Shown: positions 8,124 through 16,621, numbered from the stretch's first letter. The stretch is DNA of 33,430 nucleotides from Flavobacteriaceae bacterium (GCA_947453885.1 CANGIF010000036.1:1-33430); one strand, 5' to 3'. Numbers and translations: made by a program. The notes: generated by a model not told the origin, from the sequence alone.

Positions 8124-9011
8124 TTAATTTTTTATTGAACTCCATTTTGTAGAATTCAAAGGATTTATTCTATTTAAAACATCTAAAACAGGTTCAAGAG
8201 CCATTTTTGGTCCTCCTGAAAAAATGGAAACAATTTCATCTGATTTAGCATCAAAAAACACTCTTGTCAAAAAAGCATTTGGTCTAGCATTATGAACTTT
8301 ATTCATGTCATTTAATGCTAAAAGAATATTCTCTTTGGCTGCTTTAGGATCTTTGTACATTAAATCAATGCCTAGAAAATGATAATCATATAAAGCATCT
8401 CTAAATGAGCTATATGTACCAGATAAAATATCGCTAATTAAATAAAATCTACTGTTATTGCCATCATTTTGTGACCATCCTTTATAAGAAGTTGATTGTC
8501 CTTGACTAGCAATATTTTGTGCCACTTCAAAAGAACTTGAACCTCCTAATTTAGAAAATGTATCTTTATCTAACGCAACAATTAAATTACAATAAAATGA
8601 AATTACCCCTATTAAATTTGAATCAAAACTGTTTGGGTTGTACAATAGACTTTCGAATTCTATATACTTAAAATTGAAATTTTTATCGTTAAAATTAAAA
8701 ATAGGAGATGCATACGTAGAATTATACCCAGGTCTTGAAGATTGAATTTGAATACTAGCATTAAATTGATCTGCTTCATACGAATCAACAACAATAGTAA
8801 AGGAACAATTAATTCGTTCGCTTGACTTATAATCATCGGTGGTCCATATTGTTTTATTTACAAATTCATTTAAAGCTGTTTCTAAAGTTTTAAAAACATT
8901 TAAATTTGTGCTGCCTATTTTTTCACTATTCACCTTTACCGTACAGTTTAGTTCTTGACTTTGAACAAAAAAAGTAAAAAAGAGGAAAAGAAATCCTATT
9001 AACTTATTCAT
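8124..9011 (-). CDS. porD: DUF4835 family protein, PorD-type T9SS-associated periplasmic protein
   Basis: The protein has 295 aa with a signal peptide at residues 1-19 (FFVQSQ), then a soluble beta-rich domain. The opening after cleavage, ELNCTVKVNSEKI, and the later internal segment KGWSQNDGNNSRFYL are hallmarks I associate with DUF4835. This family is annotated as type IX secretion protein PorD after the Porphyromonas gingivalis gene; its molecular job is not well established. Its start overlaps the end of coaBC by 8 bp, so translation is probably coupled. The family assignment is from recall of sequence features and operon position, and the symbol should be read as tentative. Confidence 0.8.
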   Translation of the reverse strand: MNKLIGFLFLFFTFFVQSQELNCTVKVNSEKIGSTNLNVFKTLETALNEFVNKTIWTTDDYKSSERINCSFTIVVDSYEADQFNASIQIQSSRPGYNSTYASPIFNFNDKNFNFKYIEFESLLYNPNSFDSNLIGVISFYCNLIVALDKDTFSKLGGSSSFEVAQNIASQGQSTSYKGWSQNDGNNSRFYLISDILSGTYSSFRDALYDYHFLGIDLMYKDPKAAKENILLALNDMNKVHNARPNAFLTRVFFDAKSDEIVSIFSGGPKMALEPVLDVLNRINPLNSTKWSSIKN

Positions 9012-10215
9012 TATAATGATGTATTACTTTATTTATTATATCTCTGGCAACTTCTTTTTTTGATTTTAACTCTAATGACTCTACCGTTCCTTTTGTATCA
9101 ATAAATGTAATTTTATTTGTTGACACTCCAAAACCAGCACCTTCATCATTAAGTGAATTTAAAACAATTAAATCTAAGTTTTTTTTATGAATTTTTTGTA
9201 ATGCATGTTCAATTTCATTTTCTGTTTCCAATGCAAAACCAACTAAAAATTGATTTTTCTTTATTTGTCCTAGCGAAAATAATATATCTTTTGTCTTTTC
9301 CATTTCTATACTGAAACTTCTATCGTTTTTTTTAATTTTTTGTTCAGCAACTACTTTAGGTTTGTAATCTGCTACTGCTGCTGCTGCTATTACAACATCA
9401 ACAAAATCATAATATTTATGACAAGCATTGTACATTTCTTGAGCAGAAACAATCGAAATAACTCGTATGGAACTGTTTTGACAATTTAATGACGTAGGAC
9501 CTGTAATTAATATTACTTGTGCACCTAATTCAGCTGCACAAGTAGCAATTTCAAAACCCATTTTTCCTGAAGAATGATTCCCTATATAACGTACGGGATC
9601 AATAGCTTCATAAGTGGGACCTGCAGTTACTAAAATTTTTTTATTACGTAAAGGAAGTTTAGCACCTAGGTCAGCTTCAATAAAATTAACTATATTTTCT
9701 GGTTCAGCTAATCTTCCTTCTCCATTAAGTCCACTGGCTAGTTCTCCACTTTCTGCCGGAATTAAAATGTTTCCAAATTTTTGGAGAATAGTAAAATTTT
9801 CTAGTGTTGATCCATGTTTATACATATCTAAATCCATAGCTGGGGCAAAATAGACGGGACATTTTGCTGATAAATACACTCCCATAAGTAAATTATCGCA
9901 GGTGCCATTTGCCATTTTGGAAAGTGTATTTGCTGTTGCCGGAGCTATCAAAATAAAATCAGCCCAAAGCGCTAATTCAACATGATTATTCCATAAGTTA
10001 TTTTCATCTTCTTCGTTAAAAAAAGTCGAATAAACTGGATTTTTTGAAAGTGTAGAAAGTGTAAGAGGTGTTACGAAGTTTTTAGAAGCAGGTGTCATAA
10101 TTACTTGAACATTGGCACCTGCTTTTACTAATAACCGAACTAATAATGCTGTTTTATATGCGGCAATCCCACCAGAAATGCCTAGTACTATTTTCTTACC
10201 GCTTAAAACTGACAT
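9004..10215 (-). CDS. coaBC: Bifunctional phosphopantothenoylcysteine decarboxylase/phosphopantothenate-cysteine ligase
   Basis: This enzyme makes two steps of coenzyme A synthesis: it joins cysteine to 4'-phosphopantothenate and decarboxylates the product to 4'-phosphopantetheine. The FMN-binding CoaC half spans about 1-180, with GISGGIAAYK at 12-21 and the catalytic His78 in NNHVEL. The CoaB half runs from about 190 and carries VTAGPTYEAIDPVRYIGN (196-213) followed by HSSGKMG, and later AAAVADYKPK. Two CoaC motifs differ from E. coli Dfp: the PxMNxxM motif reads PAMDLDM (Asp128), and the Cys of the flexible lid is Ser161 in ELASGLNGEGRL. I recall both variants in other Bacteroidota, so this need not mean loss of function. 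The 403-aa length is normal. It lies 5 bp from rpoZ and overlaps porD. Confidence 0.95.
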   Translation of the reverse strand: MSVLSGKKIVLGISGGIAAYKTALLVRLLVKAGANVQVIMTPASKNFVTPLTLSTLSKNPVYSTFFNEEDENNLWNNHVELALWADFILIAPATANTLSKMANGTCDNLLMGVYLSAKCPVYFAPAMDLDMYKHGSTLENFTILQKFGNILIPAESGELASGLNGEGRLAEPENIVNFIEADLGAKLPLRNKKILVTAGPTYEAIDPVRYIGNHSSGKMGFEIATCAAELGAQVILITGPTSLNCQNSSIRVISIVSAQEMYNACHKYYDFVDVVIAAAAVADYKPKVVAEQKIKKNDRSFSIEMEKTKDILFSLGQIKKNQFLVGFALETENEIEHALQKIHKKNLDLIVLNSLNDEGAGFGVSTNKITFIDTKGTVESLELKSKKEVARDIINKVIHHYNE

Positions 10216-10220
10216 CAGTA

Positions 10221-10541
10221 TTAGTTTTTAGTTCCCTCTTTATGATAAATCTTATCATCAAGCCATTCTTGAACTGCTAATGCATGTGGCTTTGGCAATT
10301 TTTCATAGAATTTAGAAACTTCTATTTGTTCTTTGTTTTCAAAAACTTCTTCCAAACTATCATTGTATGTTGCAAACTCTTCCAATTTTTCAGTTAATTC
10401 TTTTTTAATTTCAGAATTAATTTGATTAGCTCTTTTAGCCATAATTGTAATTGCTTCATAAACATTTCCAGTAGGTTCTTCTATTACACTTTTGTTATAG
10501 GTAATTGTATTAACTGGTGCTTTCGTCTTTTTTAAATCCAT
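10221..10541 (-). CDS. rpoZ: DNA-directed RNA polymerase omega subunit family protein
   Basis: This 106-aa protein matches the Bacteroidota form of RNA polymerase omega, which helps fold and assemble the beta' subunit. The segment GNVYEAITIMAKRANQINSE (25-44) corresponds to the conserved omega helix with the MAxRAxQI pattern. The C-terminal half is acidic and rich in Glu, which is usual in this phylum. Its position between bamD (7 bp upstream) and coaBC (5 bp downstream) is the conserved location. The divergent sequence means it is often called only hypothetical. Confidence 0.88.
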   Translation of the reverse strand: MDLKKTKAPVNTITYNKSVIEEPTGNVYEAITIMAKRANQINSEIKKELTEKLEEFATYNDSLEEVFENKEQIEVSKFYEKLPKPHALAVQEWLDDKIYHKEGTKN

Positions 10542-10548
10542 GACTTTT

Positions 10549-11343
10549 TTATTTTGAAAATTGTTGTAAATCTTTATTTATTCTTACCAACATTAAATCG
10601 GCGTCTGTTTTAAATTTTGTATTTGGATTAAATTTTAGCAAATTGTTATAACAAACAATTGACGTTTTTAATCGTTCTTGCATCTTAGAAGGAATACTGT
10701 TTATAGCTAGTTTGTAAGCTGAATCAAATTTTAAAAATAAGGCTTCCTCTTTATAAGGTGTTCCAGGATAATCTGCTATAAAATTATCAAAAACAACAAG
10801 AGCAGATTTAAAATCAGAAATTTTATTATACTGTTTTGCTATTTCAAAAGCTTTCTTTTCAAGTTTCTCTCTTAACAATTTTACAATTCCATTTGCCTCA
10901 GCCATGTATTCTGAATTTGGATAAGTATCAATAAATGTTTGTAATTTATCTATGGCTTTATTGGTATCTACTTGATCTAAACTGTAAACTGGAGAAAGCT
11001 TTGAATAACATTTTGCACCTAAAAATGCCGCTTCTTGAGCTTTTTCACTTTTTGGATAACTCGAAGCAAATTTTTCAAATTGATATCCTGCTAAATAATA
11101 TTGTTTGGTTTTGTAATACGACTGGGCAAACATATAAAACATTTTTTCAGATTGGGATTTCCCTCTAAAATTTGGTGCAATTTGCTCAAAAAGCCTGATT
11201 GCTTTTTCGTACTTACCTTTTTCGTATTTTTTAGTAGCAATTTCAAGTTTAAAATTCTCATCTTCTGATTTCAAAGCTTTTTGAAAAGGACTACATGAAA
11301 ATAGTAGAAAGGAAAATAACACTGTAACAAATAGTTTCTTCAT
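10549..11343 (-). CDS. bamD: Outer membrane protein assembly factor BamD
   Basis: BamD is a lipoprotein of the BAM complex that inserts beta-barrel proteins into the outer membrane. The signal peptide ends in the lipobox LFSC with the lipidated Cys17, and the rest of the 264 aa forms TPR-like helical repeats: YEKGKYEKAIRLFEQIA, YYLAGYQFEKFASSYPKSEKA and FKSALVVFDNFIADYPGTPY each show the repeat pattern. It is the first gene of the bamD-rpoZ-coaBC-porD-recN operon, with a strong promoter 60-90 bp upstream. The length and start are as expected for the family. Confidence 0.95.
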   Translation of the reverse strand: MKKLFVTVLFSFLLFSCSPFQKALKSEDENFKLEIATKKYEKGKYEKAIRLFEQIAPNFRGKSQSEKMFYMFAQSYYKTKQYYLAGYQFEKFASSYPKSEKAQEAAFLGAKCYSKLSPVYSLDQVDTNKAIDKLQTFIDTYPNSEYMAEANGIVKLLREKLEKKAFEIAKQYNKISDFKSALVVFDNFIADYPGTPYKEEALFLKFDSAYKLAINSIPSKMQERLKTSIVCYNNLLKFNPNTKFKTDADLMLVRINKDLQQFSK

Positions 11344-11406
11344 TTTTTTATGGATTTACTACTATTTTCAATTAAATCTGTATTAGATTGTAAAAATAGA
11401 AGCCTG

Positions 11407-11436
11407 CAAATTTAGTTATTAATTAGTTACTACAAA
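11407..11436 (-). promoter_or_regulatory. Promoter of the bamD-rpoZ-coaBC-porD-recN operon
   Basis: On the minus strand, TTG (11433-11435), 18 bp and TAAATTTG (11407-11414) give a near-ideal Bacteroidota promoter. Transcription would start near 11400 and leave a leader of about 55 nt before the bamD ATG. Confidence 0.75.
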
Positions 11437-11473
11437 ATATTTTTTTTATACAGAAATAAGCAAGGTTTTAAAA

Positions 11474-12355
11474 CTATTCTTTAATTGAATTAATGAATTT
11501 GTGAATTCTATTTGATAAATCTTCGTTTACATTAACTAATGGCAAACGAACTGTATTTTCAGACAATCCCAAAATTTTGAATACCTCTTTAATTCCAGCT
11601 GGATTTCCTTGTTCAAAAATAAGGTCAATACAAGCTGCCATTTTGTAATGTATGTGATATGCTTCATCGACTTTTCGTTCCAAACCTAAATGTACCATTT
11701 TAGAAAATTCTTTTGGAAAACCTTCGCCAATTACTGAAATCACGCCACTTCCACCAGCTAAAATGATTGGAAGCGTTACCATATCATCGCCTGAAATTAC
11801 TAAAAACCCCTTAGGCTTTGCTTGAATTAATTTCATCGCCTGAACTAGATCGCCTGCTGCTTCTTTAATAGCTACAATATTTTTAAAATCATTTGCTAAT
11901 CTAATTACTGTAGCAGGTTCCATATTACTAGCCGTTCTTCCTGGTACGTTGTACAAAATTATTGGTAACGGCGATACCTCCGAAATGGCTTTAAAATGTT
12001 GGTATATCCCTTCTTGTGTTGGCTTATTATAGTACGGTGAAACGGACAAAACAGCTGTAAAATCTGCTAAATCTCTATTTTTCAACTCTTCAACCACTTC
12101 AGCAGTATTATTACCACCAATACCTAAAACCAAAGGTAATCTTCCTTTGTTTGCAGTAATAACGGTTTGAATGACCGTATTTTTTTCAGTAGCATTTAAA
12201 GTTGCATTTTCAGCAGTTGTTCCTAAAACTACTAAATAATCAATTCCATTTTCTATTTGAAATTCGACAATTTTTGATAAGGCATTTATATCTATTGAAA
12301 AATCTTTTTTGAAAGGTGTTACAAGTGCAACGCCAGTACCAATAAGTGATTGCAT
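11474..12355 (-). CDS. dapA: 4-hydroxy-tetrahydrodipicolinate synthase
   Basis: DapA condenses pyruvate with aspartate semialdehyde, the first committed step to diaminopimelate and lysine. The 293 aa fit. The catalytic Lys164 ([10 protein letters not shown]) forms the Schiff base with pyruvate; Tyr135 ([10 protein letters not shown]) and the Thr46-Thr47 pair (GTTAEN; commonly GTTGE) complete the active site. The start lies 1 bp after the stop of the DUF6913 gene, so the two are co-transcribed. Related aldolases of the NanA or KdgA type are less likely given the VPGRTASNM and GTTAEN motifs. Confidence 0.96.
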   Translation of the reverse strand: MQSLIGTGVALVTPFKKDFSIDINALSKIVEFQIENGIDYLVVLGTTAENATLNATEKNTVIQTVITANKGRLPLVLGIGGNNTAEVVEELKNRDLADFTAVLSVSPYYNKPTQEGIYQHFKAISEVSPLPIILYNVPGRTASNMEPATVIRLANDFKNIVAIKEAAGDLVQAMKLIQAKPKGFLVISGDDMVTLPIILAGGSGVISVIGEGFPKEFSKMVHLGLERKVDEAYHIHYKMAACIDLIFEQGNPAGIKEVFKILGLSENTVRLPLVNVNEDLSNRIHKFINSIKE

Positions 12356-12356
12356 A

Positions 12357-12875
12357 TTATATTTTGTTTAAAATTTTTAAATAACGTATCAATTCATGAG
12401 CAAAAACTTTAAAGTTTTCTACTTGAGTTGTAATCATTAAATGATTCAATCGTTTATCTATAACTGAAAAACCAGCTTTAAATTGTGCTTTCGATTGACT
12501 TGTAATCAATAGTAACGGTATTTTTTCCGTTTCGTAATAACTTATTAATAAATCAAATTTTGTTTGCACAAAGTCTTGAACAATTGTTGTTGTAAAATCG
12601 CCTTTCCAATTTAATTGATTGAAACTAAACGTTGGATAATTGAAAACTTCATTTTTTTTTACTTTATCGAGATAAATTAAAACTGAAACTTTTTGTTCAT
12701 TAATGCCATTTGCTACTAATTCTGAAAGTAATTGTTCTTTGAATTCAAAATTAGAAGCATCAATTAAAAGCCCGACCGATTGAATTGTTGTATTAAGCGT
12801 ACTGGGTTTAGATTGGTAAAGTTTGTTAATTAACAATTTATTTAACCAAAAATTCTTTATATGATTTAAAAACAT
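12357..12875 (-). CDS. DUF6913 family protein of unknown function
   Basis: This 172-aa protein has no signal peptide, transmembrane segment or catalytic motif that I can identify. It resembles the uncharacterised Bacteroidota family DUF6913, found next to dapA. The middle, [20 protein letters not shown], and the end, [18 protein letters not shown], suggest alternating strands and helices in a compact alpha/beta fold. The 1-bp spacing to dapA implies a shared transcript and perhaps a functional link, but nothing in the sequence shows what it is. A clear promoter lies directly upstream. Confidence 0.75.
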   Translation of the reverse strand: MFLNHIKNFWLNKLLINKLYQSKPSTLNTTIQSVGLLIDASNFEFKEQLLSELVANGINEQKVSVLIYLDKVKKNEVFNYPTFSFNQLNWKGDFTTTIVQDFVQTKFDLLISYYETEKIPLLLITSQSKAQFKAGFSVIDKRLNHLMITTQVENFKVFAHELIRYLKILNKI

Positions 12876-12894
12876 AGTACTTTTACTTGAATTA

Positions 12895-12924
12895 CAAATT
12901 TACTTAAATAAGTCACATTTCAAA
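12895..12924 (-). promoter_or_regulatory. Promoter of the DUF6913-dapA unit
   Basis: On the minus strand, TTTG (12921-12924), 18 bp and TAAATTTG (12895-12902) fit the Bacteroidota consensus. The -33 box ends on the first base of the divergent nucleotidase start codon (12924), so the two divergent genes are packed so tightly that their transcription cannot be independent in a simple way. Confidence 0.7.
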
Positions 12925-13700
12925 TGGTAAAACTAAAAAACTATGCGCTCGGATGGAAACATTTTGTTTTATTCTTAACATTTATTGCTTTTTTATCTTG
13001 TCATGAACAAAAAAATTATCTAACCAAAATTGAAGGTAAAAAAGTTGCGATTTCAAGTCAAACAAACACAAATCCCGACATTGAAAATTACATCAAACCC
13101 TACAAAGATCATTTGGATCAAGAACTGAATCAGATGTTGGCTTACAATCCTGAAACATTAGATAAAAAAGGTGAATGGCAAACCAATATAGGCAATCTTT
13201 TAGCTGACATTACCTTTCAATATGGCAACAATGTATTTTTAAAGCGAGAAAACAAGTTAATGGATATTTGTTTACTCAATCATGGAGGTATTAGAACTAT
13301 TTTGCCAAAAGGAACCGTAAATATGAGAAATGCTTACCAAATCATGCCTTTTGAAAATAGCTTGTATATTATTGAACTTAAAGGTGAACAAGTTTTAGAA
13401 ATGGTAAACTACATCATTGCAGAAAAAAAACCACATCCAGTTTCTGGATTAACTTTTACAATTGACGCAAATAACACTCCAAAAAATATTTTAATACAAA
13501 ACAAACCCCTCGATTTGACTAAAATATATTTTGTAGGCACCTCAGATTATCTTTCAAATGGCGGTGACAACATGCTGTTTTTTAAAAAAAGAATCGGAAG
13601 TCATGATATGAACTACAAATTACGAAACATTATGATAGATTATTTTACTGCTGTTGATACAGTTAAAGTAAATAAATCAATTAGAATTACTAAAGAATAA
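12924..13700 (+). CDS. 5'-nucleotidase C-terminal domain lipoprotein
   Basis: This 258-aa protein carries only the substrate-specificity (C-terminal) domain of the UshA/NutA family, without the metal-binding half. Its N terminus has a lipoprotein signal with lipobox FLSC (Cys26). The domain shows NHGGIR (119-124), MPFENSLYIIEL and SDYLSNGGD at about 208-216, the nucleotide-binding motifs of the family. The next gene, 7 bp downstream, encodes the matching catalytic metallophosphatase. The two are therefore probably halves of one periplasmic nucleotidase that work together. There is no alternative Met near the start that would keep the lipobox, so the given start is preferred although it touches the divergent promoter. 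Confidence 0.88.
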   Translation: MVKLKNYALGWKHFVLFLTFIAFLSCHEQKNYLTKIEGKKVAISSQTNTNPDIENYIKPYKDHLDQELNQMLAYNPETLDKKGEWQTNIGNLLADITFQYGNNVFLKRENKLMDICLLNHGGIRTILPKGTVNMRNAYQIMPFENSLYIIELKGEQVLEMVNYIIAEKKPHPVSGLTFTIDANNTPKNILIQNKPLDLTKIYFVGTSDYLSNGGDNMLFFKKRIGSHDMNYKLRNIMIDYFTAVDTVKVNKSIRITKE

Positions 13701-13707
13701 TTAAGAC

Positions 13708-14622
13708 ATGAAAAGAAGAGATTTTATACAAAAAACAGCTGCAACATCCGCATTATTAACTCTCGGAGGTTTATCTTTAAGTAGTTTTAAAAAAAATACA
13801 ATAAAACATATAACAATTTTACACACTAACGACGTACACAGCTACATAGATCCAATGCCTGCTGACGATCCAAAAAATCCTAATATGGGTGGTGTAGTTA
13901 ACAGAGCAGCACTTATTCAAGCTGTTAGAAAAGAAAATCCAAATGTTTTGCTTCTCGATGCAGGAGATATTTTTCAAGGAACTCCTTATTTTAATTATTA
14001 CGGTGGAGAATTAGAGTTTAAACTGATGAGTATGATGCAATACGACGTAGCGGCAATTGGTAATCACGATTTCGATAATGGAATTGAAGGCTTGCATTCT
14101 CAGTTGCCCAATGCTAAATTTGATTTTCTTTGTGCTAATTACGATTTTAGAAACACGCTTATGGATGGGTTTGTTCGTCCTTACAAAATTTATACTATTG
14201 ATGGAATCAAAATTGGTGTATTTGGACTAGGCGTAGAACTTGCTGGGTTAGTTGACCCTAAAAATTACAAAGAAACAAAATGCCTTGATCCTATTGAGAT
14301 TTCAAAAGATATGGCACAAATTTTAAAAATCGAAAAAAAATGTGATTTAGTTATTTGCCTTTCACATATTGGATACCAATATAAAAACGAACCCGAAAAG
14401 CCATCCGATCTAAAATTAGCTGCAGTAACAAAAAACATTGATTTGATTATTGGAGGACATACACACACGTTTTTAGACAAACCAACAATAGTGAAAAATG
14501 TCGAAAATCAAGATGTTTTGGTAAACCAAGTAGGTTGTTATGGGTTAAATCTAGGTAGAATTGATTTCTATTTTGATTCTGACAAGAAATACGCACACCA
14601 AGGTAAAAGTATTGTAGTATAG
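13708..14622 (+). CDS. Metallophosphatase, 5'-nucleotidase/UDP-sugar hydrolase catalytic domain
   Basis: This 304-aa protein is the calcineurin-like catalytic half of a 5'-nucleotidase. All metal-site motifs are present: Asp42 and His44 in HTNDVH, Asp84 in LLLDAGD, GNHD at 118-121, SHIGY, and GGHTH with His251 and His253. The N terminus MKRRDFIQKT followed by a hydrophobic stretch looks like a twin-arginine (Tat) signal, so it is probably exported folded with its metals. It follows the C-terminal-domain gene by 7 bp. Together they probably hydrolyse extracellular nucleotides for phosphate and nucleosides. A hairpin terminator follows. Confidence 0.92.
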   Translation: MKRRDFIQKTAATSALLTLGGLSLSSFKKNTIKHITILHTNDVHSYIDPMPADDPKNPNMGGVVNRAALIQAVRKENPNVLLLDAGDIFQGTPYFNYYGGELEFKLMSMMQYDVAAIGNHDFDNGIEGLHSQLPNAKFDFLCANYDFRNTLMDGFVRPYKIYTIDGIKIGVFGLGVELAGLVDPKNYKETKCLDPIEISKDMAQILKIEKKCDLVICLSHIGYQYKNEPEKPSDLKLAAVTKNIDLIIGGHTHTFLDKPTIVKNVENQDVLVNQVGCYGLNLGRIDFYFDSDKKYAHQGKSIVV

Positions 14623-14628
14623 TTAATA

Positions 14629-14662
14629 AATAAAATGAATCTAAACCATTTTATTATTTTTT
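14629..14662 (+). terminator. Terminator of the nucleotidase operon
   Basis: AATAAAATG (14629-14637) pairs perfectly with CATTTTATT (14647-14655), and six T follow. It lies just past the metallophosphatase stop codon. The remaining 130 bp to the next terminator hold only AT-rich sequence with short inverted repeats. Confidence 0.65.
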
Positions 14663-14792
14663 GGCTCATAAAAATAGCTGACCAATTGAATTATTAACGG
14701 TAATTTTCAAATAAGTTTTTGAAAATTATACTTAAAACACTAAAAGTATAAATTTCAAACGCTTTTTGAGACATCATAGAATTATTAAAAAC

Positions 14793-14821
14793 AAAAAACC
14801 CCGCTAATTGCGGGGTTTTTT
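14793..14821. terminator. Terminator of the tRNA cluster
   Basis: CCCCGC (14799-14804) and GCGGGG (14810-14815) form a GC stem with a 5-nt loop, extended by six A-T pairs on each side. It follows the last tRNA on the minus strand by 4 nt and is symmetrical, so it can serve both strands. Confidence 0.88.
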
Positions 14822-14824
14822 AAG

Positions 14825-14898
<74 letters not shown>

Positions 14899-14912
14899 AT
14901 TTTCAAAAAAAG

Positions 14913-14987
14913 TCGGGGTGGCAGGATTCGAACCTGCGGCCTCCTGCTCCCAAAGCAGGCGCGATAACCGGGCTACGCTACACCCCG
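14913..14987 (-). tRNA. tRNA-Pro (anticodon TGG)
   Basis: A 75-nt cloverleaf with acceptor CGGGGTG paired to CACCCCG, discriminator A, and anticodon loop TTTGGGA giving TGG, which reads CCA and related proline codons. CCA is not encoded. It is base-for-base identical to the tRNA-Pro at 25056-25130 on the opposite strand. Confidence 0.97.
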
Positions 14988-14994
14988 AAAAGAG

Positions 14995-15081
14995 CGGAGA
15001 GTAAGGGATTCGAACCCTTGGTACAGTTTCCCATACGCTTGTTTAGCAAACAAGTCCTTTCGGCCTCTCAGGCAACTCTCC
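14995..15081 (-). tRNA. tRNA-Ser (anticodon GCT)
   Basis: An 87-nt tRNA with the long variable arm of class II tRNAs. The acceptor GGAGAGT pairs with ACTCTCC, the discriminator is G as expected for serine, and the anticodon loop TTGCTAA gives GCT, reading AGC and AGT. It is the first gene of the cluster, with the promoter just upstream. Confidence 0.96.
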
Positions 15082-15112
15082 TTCTCAAAGAACGTGTCTT
15101 ATTTTGAGGTTG

Positions 15113-15143
15113 CAAATTTAACCTATCATTATGTTATATCCAA
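15113..15143 (-). promoter_or_regulatory. Promoter of the Ser-Pro-Arg tRNA cluster
   Basis: On the minus strand, TTG (15141-15143), 20 bp and TAAATTTG (15113-15120) match the Bacteroidota promoter. The predicted start lies about 25 bp before tRNA-Ser. Confidence 0.75.
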
Positions 15144-15194
15144 CTATTTACTACCTTTTTTTAAATGTTTTTTAAATAAAAAATTAAAATGACT

Positions 15195-15222
15195 AGCAAT
15201 CAAAGAAATAGATTGCTTTTTA
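15195..15222. terminator. Possible terminator hairpin upstream of the thiolase
   Basis: AGCAATC (15195-15201) and GATTGCT (15211-15217) form a 7-bp stem with a 9-nt loop, and five T follow on the plus strand (15217-15221). No plus-strand gene precedes it, so it may end a short unannotated RNA or simply insulate the thiolase. Confidence 0.4.
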
Positions 15223-15380
15223 AAAAAAAATATATTAATTCAATTAGAATATGTATTTTATATAAAAAGATTAATTTTGCAACATATTTATCAATAAAAA
15301 CACCTTTTCAATTTGTGCTTTTATTAATTTTATCTGTTTTTATTAAATCATTTTATTAACATAGTTTTAAATCAATACTT

Positions 15381-16559
15381 ATGAATAAAAAAGTTGTTAT
15401 TGTTTCAGCGGTTAGAACTCCTATTGGTAGTTTTATGGGGGCTTTATCTACCGTTAGTGCACCTCAATTAGGTGCCTTTGCGATAAAAGGTGCTTTAAAT
15501 AAAATTAACTTAAATGCTTCCCTAATTGATGAGGTATTTATGGGAAATGTTGTTCAGGCAGGGGTTGGACAAGCACCTGCTAGGCAAGCTGCTCTATATG
15601 CAGGACTTTCCAATTCAGTTGCTTGTACAACGGTAAACAAAGTATGTGCTTCTGGAATGAAAGCAATAATGTTGGGAACTCAGGCAATTTTATCAGGTGA
15701 TGCAGAAATTGTAGTGGCAGGCGGAATGGAAAATATGAGTCAAATTCCTCACTACCTACATTTGAGAAATGGGTATAAATTTGGTCCTGCTTCAATGGTA
15801 GACGGAATGCAAAAAGATGGTCTTACAGATGCTTATGACAATAATGCCATGGGAGTATCTGCCGATTTATGTGCAAAAGAATATGGTATATCGAGAGAAG
15901 CTCAGGATGATTTTGCTATACAATCATACGAAAGGGCTGCAAAAGCATGGAGCGAAGGAAAATTTGACGAAGAAATTGTTCCTGTAAGCGTACCTCAACG
16001 TCGCGGAGAACCTGTAATTGTTTCAAAAGACGAAGAATTTACAAATGTTAAACTTGACAAAATCCCTTCTTTAAATCCGGTTTTTACTAAAGATGGTACA
16101 GTTACTGCAGCAAATGCTTCAACAATAAACGATGGTGCTGCGGCAGTAATTTTAATGACTGAAGAAAAAGCAATAGCTCTAGGTTTGACTCCACTTGCCT
16201 ATATTAAAGGATATGCAGATGCTGCTCAAGAACCACAATGGTTTACTACAGCTCCTGCAAAAGCTTTACCAAAAGCATTAGAAAAAGCAGGCTTAACTAC
16301 GAAAGATGTTGACTTTTTTGAATTTAACGAGGCTTTTGCTGTAGTCGGTTTGGCCAACGCTCAAATTTTAGATTTGGATGCTAATAAAATAAATGTAAAC
16401 GGCGGAGCAGTTGCTTTGGGTCATCCACTTGGATGCTCAGGTGTTCGAATTGTTGTAACGTTATTGCAAGTATTAAATCAAAACAATGCAAAAATTGGTG
16501 CAGCTGCAATTTGTAACGGCGGCGGTGGTGCTTCTGCAATAGTTATCGAAAAAATATAA
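15381..16559 (+). CDS. Acetyl-CoA C-acetyltransferase (thiolase)
   Basis: This thiolase catalyses the reversible joining of two acetyl-CoA or the thiolytic cleavage of 3-ketoacyl-CoA. The 392 aa fit the family. The acyl-enzyme nucleophile is Cys89 in NKVCASGMK, His348 lies in GHPLGCSG, and the second Cys, Cys378, lies in ICNGGGGAS; NEAFAVV is also present. The sequence around residues 140-160 (QKDGLTDAYDNNAMG) is like biosynthetic acetoacetyl-CoA thiolases, so acetyl-CoA acetyltransferase is favoured over a beta-oxidation FadA, which would usually sit beside fadB. It is a single-gene unit followed by a strong terminator. Confidence 0.94.
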   Translation: MNKKVVIVSAVRTPIGSFMGALSTVSAPQLGAFAIKGALNKINLNASLIDEVFMGNVVQAGVGQAPARQAALYAGLSNSVACTTVNKVCASGMKAIMLGTQAILSGDAEIVVAGGMENMSQIPHYLHLRNGYKFGPASMVDGMQKDGLTDAYDNNAMGVSADLCAKEYGISREAQDDFAIQSYERAAKAWSEGKFDEEIVPVSVPQRRGEPVIVSKDEEFTNVKLDKIPSLNPVFTKDGTVTAANASTINDGAAAVILMTEEKAIALGLTPLAYIKGYADAAQEPQWFTTAPAKALPKALEKAGLTTKDVDFFEFNEAFAVVGLANAQILDLDANKINVNGGAVALGHPLGCSGVRIVVTLLQVLNQNNAKIGAAAICNGGGGASAIVIEKI

Positions 16560-16568
16560 GAACACTTT

Positions 16569-16615
16569 AGAGGAATCTTACTGATTCAAAATTCTGATGT
16601 AAGATTCCTCTTTTT
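16569..16615 (+). terminator. Terminator of the thiolase gene
   Basis: AGAGGAATCTTAC (16569-16581) pairs perfectly over 13 bp with GTAAGATTCCTCT (16599-16611), and five T follow. It ends 7 bp before the start of the NlpC/P60 gene, so that gene depends on readthrough or a promoter overlapping this hairpin. Confidence 0.9.
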
Positions 16616-16621
16616 AAAAGA

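Larger units (their letters stand above)
15082..15380. other. Intergenic region between the tRNA cluster and the thiolase
   Basis: This very AT-rich gap holds the tRNA promoter (15113-15143, minus) and a hairpin, AGCAATC (15195-15201) with GATTGCT (15211-15217), followed by five T on the plus strand. The hairpin has no obvious plus-strand gene before it. A -7-like TAATTTTG (15272-15279) may serve the thiolase, but no well-spaced -33 box is seen. I find no coding sequence. Confidence 0.5.
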
